DNA of 11,563 nt from an uncultured Treponema sp. (GTDB taxonomy: Bacteria > Spirochaetota > Spirochaetia > Treponematales > Treponemataceae), in assembly GCA_937902125.1 (NCBI GenBank), contig CALDIB010000024.1:1-11563 (forward strand), written 5' to 3'. This document shows, piece by piece, positions 7,515-11,563 of the stretch. Each line of letters starts with the position of its first letter. The stretch's first letter is position 1. The notes under the pieces are model-generated. The model saw only the letters and a program-made list of their open reading frames with translations. It searched no databases and was not told the DNA's origin. The position numbers and the translations under genes are program-made.

Positions 7515-8222
7515 ATGGCGGATATGATTTTAAAGGCGGAACGTATAAGCAAAAAATACAGGCGCGTCACAAAAATGGCGAGCCATTTTGAGGCGGTGAA
7601 GCCCTTGGATTTTTCCTTGGAAAAAGGAAAGCTTGTTGAAGTCTGCGGCCGTTCTGGAAGCGGGAAAAGCAGCTTGCTTTATATGATGGCGGGGCTTTTA
7701 AAGCCTAGTTCTGGGCGGCTTTTGGCGGAGAATTTTGACGAATTTGAAAAAAAAGGCGCGGACTTGTTTTCTTTGCCCGACGAAAAGCTTTCCCGATTCA
7801 GGAACCGTCATTTTGGCGTGATTCCCCAAGGGCAGACTGGCCTTTACTCTTTGACCGTGATGCAAAACGTCCTTGTTCCTGCTTCCATCTACGGAGACAG
7901 CGGAGGTTATGAGGAGAAGGCGAAAGGGCTTTTGGACCTTGCGGGAATTTCGCATCTTGCCTCTTCAAGAATGCAGGAGCTTTCCGGCGGCGAGATGCGA
8001 AGAATGGCGGTGGCCCGCGCCCTTGTCACTGACTGCGATTTCATTTTTGCGGACGAACCTACGGACGACCTTGACAACGAGAACGCGAAAATCGTTTTGG
8101 AACTGTTAAGAAAAATCGCGGACAGCGGAAAGTCCGTCCTTCTTGTAAGCCATGAGGCCTTTGCAAAAGATTACGCGGACGAAGTTTATCTCATGGAAGA
8201 AGGCTCGCTTGTAAAAAGTTAG
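7515..8222 (+). CDS. ABC transporter ATP-binding protein (second ABC module)
   Basis: A 235-residue ATPase with Walker A G-R-S-G-S-G-K-S-S at 45-53, a Q-loop (V-I-P-Q-G-Q), signature L-S-G-G-E-M-R-R from 156, Walker B F-I-F-A-D-E-P at 176-182 and switch His213. It is of the MacB/LolD type but differs from the first ATPase: Walker A ends in Ser, and the D-loop reads T-D-D-L-D where T-G-N/D-L-D is usual. All catalytic residues are present, so it should be active. The ATG directly abuts the TAA of the permease gene, so expression is coupled. A second in-frame ATG at 7524 is possible, and no strong ribosome binding site decides between them. The stop TAG shares bases with the stop of the converging reductase gene. 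It is the last gene of the operon. Confidence 0.93.
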   Translation: MADMILKAERISKKYRRVTKMASHFEAVKPLDFSLEKGKLVEVCGRSGSGKSSLLYMMAGLLKPSSGRLLAENFDEFEKKGADLFSLPDEKLSRFRNRHFGVIPQGQTGLYSLTVMQNVLVPASIYGDSGGYEEKAKGLLDLAGISHLASSRMQELSGGEMRRMAVARALVTDCDFIFADEPTDDLDNENAKIVLELLRKIADSGKSVLLVSHEAFAKDYADEVYLMEEGSLVKS

Positions 8223-9958
8223 GGCCGCAGTCCGATGTCTTTCAAAGCGGAGTCGGCCGCAATCTTTCCAAAAATCGTTATGTCGGCGACAGCGTTTCCG
8301 CCCAGTCTGTTGTCGCCGTGAACTCCGCCTGTAACTTCGCCAGCGGCGTAAAGGCCGGGAACCGCTTCGCCTTTTTCGTTCATGACTTGGCCGCGCTCGT
8401 TTATTTCAACTCCGCCCATGGTGTGATGGATCGCGGGCTCAATTTCAACAGCGTAGAAAGGGCCTTCTTCAAGGCTTCGCGGCATGTCGGCCCTGCCGAA
8501 TTCCTTGTCAATTCCGCTTTTTTGCGCCTCGTTGTATTTTCTTAAACTGTCTGAAAGAGCGGCGGAATCCATGTCCAATTTTTTGGCAATTTCGTCCACA
8601 GTCTTTCCGCTTGTAAGAAGGCCGGCCTTGGCGTATCCTTCAATCGCCTTTAAGGATTTTCTCACGTCCTGATTAAAGAATATGTAGGCCCTTTTTTCTG
8701 GCAGCGCGAGAACTGCCGCGGAGGTCGCGTCCCGTGTGTCCAGCTCGTTCACAAAGCGCTTTCCTTCATGGCTTATCATTATGGCTCCGTTTCCGCGAAC
8801 CGCCTCCGTAATTAAAATGCCTTTTCCCGGGACTACGGACGGGTGCGTTTGAATCTCCTCCATCAGCCTCAGCTTCGCGTCAAATTTTTCAAGCCAAGCG
8901 AATGCGTCTCCTGTCGTTGTCTTGACGTTTGTTGTCGGAAAGTCCTTTAAGTCGCTTCGGTATTTTTCAATCATCTTTTGGTTTGCGCCAAAACCTCCTG
9001 TGGCTATGATCACCGCCTTGGCCTTGATTGTGTAGCTTCCCGTCTCGTTGCGAACCTTGACTCCGGCTGCCCCTCCGTTTTTTTCCATGACGTCAATCAC
9101 GGCGTTGTTAAGGCGGATTTCCGCGCCGGCGTTTTTTGCCGCGTCGTAGAGCTTTGGAACAAGATGGCTTCCGATCGCCTGTCCGCCTGCGGGCCTGTGG
9201 GTCCTTTTGTTCGTTGAGCCGCCCATAATTCCTACGTCGCTTAGGTCCGCGCCTATGTCGTCGGACTGAAGCCAGTCCACAATGGAGGCGGAATTTTCCA
9301 CCAGCGTTCGGACAAGAGCGGGGGCGTTCTTGTAATGGCCGCCCCTCATGGTGTCCTCAAAAAACTGCTTGTTTGAATCTTCTATTCTAAGTTTTTTTTG
9401 AACGGAGGTTTCGCTTGCGTTAAGTCCGCCTGTGGAAGAATTTGTGTTTCCGCCCGCAATGCCGGCTTTTTCAAGTACAATCACTTTCGCGCCGTTTAGC
9501 GCCGCCTCTGTCGCTGCCGTAAGTCCCGCGCCTCCCGCTCCGATTACCACAATGTCGGTCTCAGTGTCAGTGAACTTTTCTTTTGCCTCAACAACTCCAT
9601 GGGAGGCGTCGAGAGCCGCTTGAAGCGCGGAAATTAGCGCGTTGGACGTGAGAGTCGCTCCGGACACAACGTCTATGTCTGTGTTTCCTTCGTAATTTAA
9701 GAATTCCTCGATTATTTCAGCCTCCGCGGGAAAACCGATGTCCTCCGTCTCTTGCTCTTCGACTATTCTCGCCTCCGTTGCCTTTCCGTCCTTTACGGTC
9801 ACTTCAACAACAATAGGACCGTTACGTCCGGCCCCTCGTCCTCGAAAAGTTCCGTCCGAAAGCCCCGTCCCCGCTTTTTTTGCGCAGGAAGAAAAAATCA
9901 AGAGGGCGGCCCCTAAAAGAAGCGCCGTTTTTTTTATGAAAGTTTTTTTTGCGAACAT
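8219..9958 (-). CDS. Extracytoplasmic FMN-binding/FAD flavoprotein reductase, fumarate-reductase type, lipoprotein
   Basis: A 579-residue protein. An N-terminal signal ends in F-S-S-C (Cys25), a loose spirochaete-style lipobox. An FMN_bind domain (about 33-118) carries S-G-A-T-L-T-S at 99-105, the site where ApbE-type enzymes attach FMN, probably at Thr104. A FAD-binding fumarate-reductase domain starts with G-A-G-G-A-G at 140-145. Its catalytic set is complete: His372, Glu385, Arg388, Arg409, His511 and Arg551. These match Shewanella Fcc3 His365, Glu378, Arg381, Arg402, His504 and Arg544 at a constant offset of 7. His372, rather than the Tyr of urocanate reductase, favours fumarate or a similar enoate. 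No haem-binding motif is seen, so electrons would enter through FMN. I chose the ATG at 9958 because GGAAGG lies 5 bases upstream and the signal peptide then starts properly; the frame stays open up to 10018. The true acceptor is not proven. Confidence 0.9.
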   Translation of the reverse strand: MFAKKTFIKKTALLLGAALLIFSSCAKKAGTGLSDGTFRGRGAGRNGPIVVEVTVKDGKATEARIVEEQETEDIGFPAEAEIIEEFLNYEGNTDIDVVSGATLTSNALISALQAALDASHGVVEAKEKFTDTETDIVVIGAGGAGLTAATEAALNGAKVIVLEKAGIAGGNTNSSTGGLNASETSVQKKLRIEDSNKQFFEDTMRGGHYKNAPALVRTLVENSASIVDWLQSDDIGADLSDVGIMGGSTNKRTHRPAGGQAIGSHLVPKLYDAAKNAGAEIRLNNAVIDVMEKNGGAAGVKVRNETGSYTIKAKAVIIATGGFGANQKMIEKYRSDLKDFPTTNVKTTTGDAFAWLEKFDAKLRLMEEIQTHPSVVPGKGILITEAVRGNGAIMISHEGKRFVNELDTRDATSAAVLALPEKRAYIFFNQDVRKSLKAIEGYAKAGLLTSGKTVDEIAKKLDMDSAALSDSLRKYNEAQKSGIDKEFGRADMPRSLEEGPFYAVEIEPAIHHTMGGVEINERGQVMNEKGEAVPGLYAAGEVTGGVHGDNRLGGNAVADITIFGKIAADSALKDIGLRP

Positions 9959-9963
9959 AGACA

Positions 9964-9969
9964 CCTTCC
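9964..9969 (-). promoter_or_regulatory. Ribosome binding site deciding the reductase start
   Basis: On the minus strand GGAAGG lies 5 bases before the ATG at 9958. The longer reading from 10018 has no such site, would overrun the predicted promoter, and would place 20 polar residues before the signal peptide. Confidence 0.7.
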
Positions 9970-9980
9970 GTATGTTTTTT

Positions 9981-9996
9981 GTTAGTGTTAGATAAC
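9981..9996. promoter_or_regulatory. Candidate metal-regulator operator of the reductase gene
   Basis: GTTAG-TGTTAG-ATAAC is an imperfect inverted repeat with 5-base half sites and a 6-base centre. It matches the layout of the perfect copy at 10069-10084 apart from one half-site base. It lies where the predicted minus-strand transcript would begin (about 9994), a usual repressor position. TTAG-N6-CTAA spacing recalls DtxR/IdeR-type operators; assignment to that family is inference. Confidence 0.45.
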
Positions 9997-10000
9997 TTTT

Positions 10001-10029
10001 ATTATATACAATTAACAAAATAAAATCTA
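10001..10029 (-). promoter_or_regulatory. Predicted promoter of the reductase gene
   Basis: A consensus -10 TATAAT is read on the minus strand at 10006-10001. With a 17-base spacer the -35 position holds TAGATT (10029-10024), a weak match to TTGACA. Transcription would start near 9994, about 36 bases before the chosen ATG. The weak -35 suggests a modest or activator-assisted promoter. Confidence 0.5.
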
Positions 10030-10031
10030 TA

Positions 10032-10060
10032 TTGACTTTTGTATGGATGTTCAGTATTAT
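10032..10060 (+). promoter_or_regulatory. Predicted main promoter of the feo operon
   Basis: TTGACT (10032-10037) and TATTAT (10055-10060) are separated by exactly 17 bases, a good sigma-70-type promoter. The start would fall near 10067, inside the perfect inverted repeat at 10062-10091, so a bound repressor would block initiation or clearance. It points away from the reductase promoter, and the two -35 elements are nearly adjacent. Confidence 0.6.
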
Positions 10061-10061
10061 G

Positions 10062-10091
10062 AAAAATAGTTAGTAAAATCTAACTATTTTT
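10062..10091. promoter_or_regulatory. Perfect palindrome at the feo transcription start, candidate operator
   Basis: AAAAATAGTTAG (10062-10073) and CTAACTATTTTT (10080-10091) are perfect 12-base inverted arms around a 6-base centre. The core GTTAG-N6-CTAAC (10069-10084) resembles the imperfect repeat at 9981-9996. TTAG-N6-CTAA has the spacing of DtxR/MntR-class iron or manganese repressor sites. The stem contains only two G-C pairs, so an RNA hairpin would be weak, which favours a protein-binding site over a terminator. Its position over the predicted feo start fits repression when metal is plentiful. Confidence 0.55.
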
Positions 10092-10105
10092 TACAGCGAC
10101 TAAAC

Positions 10106-10111
10106 TATAAT
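10106..10111 (+). promoter_or_regulatory. Possible second -10 element before feoA
   Basis: A consensus TATAAT occurs here without a recognisable -35. If used, transcription begins near 10118, after the ATG at 10113, which is one more reason to prefer the FeoA start at 10143. The palindrome core would then cover its -35 region. Confidence 0.3.
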
Positions 10112-10142
10112 AATGGCCGCTAATTTAGGAGAACTAAAATTG

Positions 10143-10352
10143 ATGCCGCTTGTATTGGCTGAAAAAGAAAAGCCTCAAATCATAAAAAAAATCGGCGGAA
10201 GCGAAGAAGTCAAGCGCCATTTGGAAAACCTTGGCTTTAATGTGGGCGGAACTGTATCCGTTGTGAACTCTTTGGCCGGAAACGTAATCGTCCGCGTAAA
10301 AGAGGCGAGAATCGCCATAAACGAAGATTTAGCCCGAAAAATAATGGTTTGA
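10143..10352 (+). CDS. feoA: FeoA-type ferrous iron transport protein (first copy)
   Basis: A 69-residue SH3-like FeoA protein beginning M-P-L. It contains the typical segment R-H-L-E-N-L-G-F-N-V-G-G-T-V-S-V-V followed by G-N-V-I-V-R-V-K-E-A-R-I-A-I. FeoA is a small cytoplasmic protein required for FeoB-dependent Fe(II) uptake. The frame is open from an ATG at 10113, but I chose 10143: M-P-L is the usual FeoA beginning, AGGAG at 10127-10131 lies 11 bases upstream, and that site would lie inside the longer reading. A TTG at 10140 is an alternative with better spacing. It is followed by a second FeoA gene and feoB, and preceded by a palindrome-bearing promoter region that suggests metal-dependent control. 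Confidence 0.88.
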   Translation: MPLVLAEKEKPQIIKKIGGSEEVKRHLENLGFNVGGTVSVVNSLAGNVIVRVKEARIAINEDLARKIMV

Positions 10353-10371
10353 CCATTGGAGCTCTTTTTTT
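10343..10371 (+). terminator. Weak hairpin at the end of the first feoA
   Basis: AATGGT (10343-10348) and ACCATT (10352-10357) form a 6-bp stem with a 3-base loop spanning the stop codon. Seven T residues follow at 10365-10371 after 7 intervening bases. The stem is short and the spacing poor, so at most it attenuates or protects the feoA end. The rest of the 137-bp gap up to the next gene holds a 5-bp CGGCG/CGCCG hairpin (10379-10395) and an A/T-rich tract, with no gene visible. Confidence 0.25.
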
Positions 10372-10489
10372 AAGGAATCGGCGTTTTTGTCGCCGGATGG
10401 CCTTGCGGGGGCTCGTTTTGTCGCGCCAAAATTTTTTTTAGCATCGCTTTGGCTTTTAAAATTCAGCAGTCATAATTTGGAGGTAGAAT

Positions 10490-10711
10490 ATGAAAAATTT
10501 GCGTGAAGCAAAAGTGGGAGACACTGTCAAAGTCGTCCGCTTGCATGGAGAGGGCGCCGTAAAAAGGCGCATCATGGACATGGGCGTCACAAAAGGAGTT
10601 GAGATTTTTGTCAGAAAAGTCGCTCCTTTGGGAGATCCAATCGAAGTGAACGTTAGAAATTACGAGCTTTCTTTAAGAAAGGCCGACGCGGAAATGATAG
10701 AGGTAGAGTAG
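10490..10711 (+). CDS. feoA: FeoA-type ferrous iron transport protein (second copy)
   Basis: A 73-residue FeoA-domain protein. Its pattern V-G-D-T-V-K-V-V, then R-R-I-M-D-M-G-V-T-K-G-V-E-I-F-V, then A-P-L-G-D-P-I-E-V-N-V-R-N-Y-E-L-S-L-R is the full FeoA signature and is closer to the standard family form than the first copy. GGAGG at 10479-10483, 6 bases before the ATG, is a strong ribosome binding site. The product is expected in the cytoplasm, interacting with FeoB. The two FeoA proteins share only family residues, so this is not a recent duplication; they may form a heteromeric regulator of FeoB. It lies 110 bp before feoB on the same strand. Confidence 0.93.
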   Translation: MKNLREAKVGDTVKVVRLHGEGAVKRRIMDMGVTKGVEIFVRKVAPLGDPIEVNVRNYELSLRKADAEMIEVE

Positions 10712-10749
10712 CGGCGAAAAAAGCGAACGCATGCCAATAACTTGCGGAC

Positions 10750-10795
10750 GCCGCATAAGCGGCAACATTCGCGCTCGCGCCCAAACTCGCGCGAA
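10750..10795 (+). repeat. Two hairpins in the leader before feoB
   Basis: GCCGC (10750-10754) and GCGGC (10759-10763) enclose the loop ATAA. TTCGCGC (10768-10774) pairs with GCGCGAA (10789-10795) over a 14-base loop. Neither is followed by a T-run, so these are not intrinsic terminators. They sit within the 110-bp gap between the second feoA and feoB and could be an mRNA processing or stability element. No small gene is convincing in this gap. Confidence 0.35.
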
Positions 10796-10807
10796 CAGCC
10801 GTATTAT

Positions 10808-10813
10808 AAGGAG
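10808..10813 (+). promoter_or_regulatory. Ribosome binding site of feoB
   Basis: AAGGAG lies 8 bases before the ATG at 10822 and supports that start. Confidence 0.7.
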
Positions 10814-10821
10814 AAACAAAT

Positions 10822-11563
10822 ATGAACATAAGAATTGCCCTTGCAGGAAACCCAAACTCAGGAAAAACGACGCTTTTTAACGCGTTGACAGGCTCAAACC
10901 AATTTGTGGGAAACTGGCCTGGAGTCACTGTAGAAAAAAAAGAAGGAAAGCTTAAAAAGCACGACGGAGTTACCGTAACCGACCTTCCCGGCATTTATTC
11001 GCTTTCGCCGTATACGCTGGAAGAAGTCGTCGCCAGAAACTACTTGGTTGGCGAGCGGCCCAACGCAATTTTGAACATCGTTGACGCCACAAACCTTGAG
11101 CGCAACTTGTATCTTACAACCCAGCTTGTGGAGCTTGGCATTCCTGTTGTTGTGGCCTTAAACATGATGGACTTGGTAAAAAAGGCCGGCGACAAAATAG
11201 ACGTGGCGGAGCTTTCCCGCCAGCTTGGATGCAAAATCGTCGAGATTTCCGCGCTCAAGGGGGACGGAGTTATGGAGGCTGCCGAAGCTGCCATCAAAGC
11301 CGCCCAAGACACAAAGACAGTTCCCCAGCATTCTTTCTCCGGCCCTGTTGAGCACGCCATCGCCCATATCGAAGAGGCCGTCGTTCATGATCTTCCCGAA
11401 GAGCGGCAGCGTTGGTACGCCATAAAGATTTTTGAAGGCGACGACAAGGTTTTGGAATCCTTAAAAATCAGCGCCGAAACTCTTTCCCATGTGGAAGGCG
11501 ACATAAAGGCCGCTGAAAAAGAGCTTGACGACGACGCCGAAAGCATCATCACAAACGAGCGCT
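10822..11563 (+). CDS. feoB: FeoB ferrous iron transporter, N-terminal G domain (3' end outside window)
   Basis: The frame is open to the window edge, giving 247 residues of a protein normally near 650-800. It contains the complete FeoB GTPase: G1 G-N-P-N-S-G-K-T-T at 9-17, the switch region N-W-P-G-V-T-V-E-K-K-E-G, G3 D-L-P-G at 54-57, G4 N-M-M-D at 114-117 and a G5-type S-A-L-K from 143. The helical guanine-dissociation-inhibitor domain follows from about residue 170. The membrane permease part that carries Fe(II) lies beyond the window. Two upstream feoA genes on the same strand complete the system. Nothing is odd in the visible part. Confidence 0.96.
   Translation, partial: MNIRIALAGNPNSGKTTLFNALTGSNQFVGNWPGVTVEKKEGKLKKHDGVTVTDLPGIYSLSPYTLEEVVARNYLVGERPNAILNIVDATNLERNLYLTTQLVELGIPVVVALNMMDLVKKAGDKIDVAELSRQLGCKIVEISALKGDGVMEAAEAAIKAAQDTKTVPQHSFSGPVEHAIAHIEEAVVHDLPEERQRWYAIKIFEGDDKVLESLKISAETLSHVEGDIKAAEKELDDDAESIITNER

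Noticed and set aside
8223..8258. GGCCG...CGGCC inverted repeat after the ABC operon as a terminator
   Set aside because: Only 5 bp of stem, a loop of about 26 bases, and no T-run on either strand.
9959..10018. Upstream ATG extending the reductase by 20 residues
   Set aside because: It would displace the lipoprotein signal peptide from the N-terminus, overlaps the predicted promoter and operator, and ignores the GGAAGG site just before 9958.
10062..10092. Palindrome before feoA read as an intrinsic terminator
   Set aside because: The stem has only two G-C pairs and a T-run that is part of the arm itself, and it lies at a predicted transcription start with no gene ending there on the plus strand. 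An operator fits better.
10113..10142. Upstream ATG extending the first FeoA by 10 residues
   Set aside because: The ribosome binding site (10127-10131) would lie inside the coding region, the possible TATAAT at 10106 would exclude this ATG from the message, and FeoA proteins usually begin at M-P-L.
1..11563. CRISPR array, tRNA or rRNA genes, insertion sequences, phage genes
   Set aside because: No spaced direct repeats, RNA-gene signatures, transposase motifs or phage-like proteins were found on either strand; coding density is normal throughout.

Overview
The window most resembles a Treponema-like spirochaete. The reasons are an FTR1 permease next to a Tp34/P19-type lipoprotein, several lipoprotein signal peptides including one with a loose lipobox, and a feoA-feoA-feoB set. 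This placement rests on recalled family knowledge, not on a search. GC content looks intermediate (not counted). All genes appear intact except the two cut by the window edges. The content is almost entirely iron acquisition plus one extracytoplasmic flavin reductase.

Layout. (1) Positions 1-8222, plus strand: a P19-type iron transport locus. In order it holds the 3' part of an FTR1 permease, a P19/Tp34 periplasmic lipoprotein, a 158-bp spacer with two tandem hairpins, a DUF2318 membrane protein with a Cys cluster, two MacB/FtsX-type permeases and their ABC ATPase. A second module follows directly: a DUF4418 protein, a third FtsX-type permease with a Cys-Cys motif, and a second ABC ATPase. 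From the DUF2318 gene onward spacing is tight (4-bp overlap to 21 bp), so these seven genes look like one operon. (2) Positions 8219-9958, minus strand: a lipoprotein with an FMN_bind domain fused to a fumarate-reductase-type FAD domain. It converges on the operon with overlapping stop codons. (3) Positions 9959-10142: a divergent regulatory region with outward promoters on each side and two related GTTAG-N6-(C/A)TAAC inverted repeats, each placed at a predicted transcription start. (4) Positions 10143-11563, plus strand: feoA, a second feoA and the N-terminal G domain of feoB, which runs off the window.

How they may work together. By analogy with the Campylobacter P19 locus, the lipoprotein would bind Fe/Cu outside the membrane and FTR1 would move iron across it. 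The DUF2318 protein and the FtsX/ABC units would support this from the membrane by an unknown mechanism. FeoAB imports Fe(II). The flavinylated reductase would pass electrons to fumarate or a similar acceptor. Its shared control region with feo suggests metal-responsive expression. The most notable signals are the double operator in the divergent region, the second Cys-rich ABC module added to the P19 locus, and the hairpin pair that splits the P19 locus.
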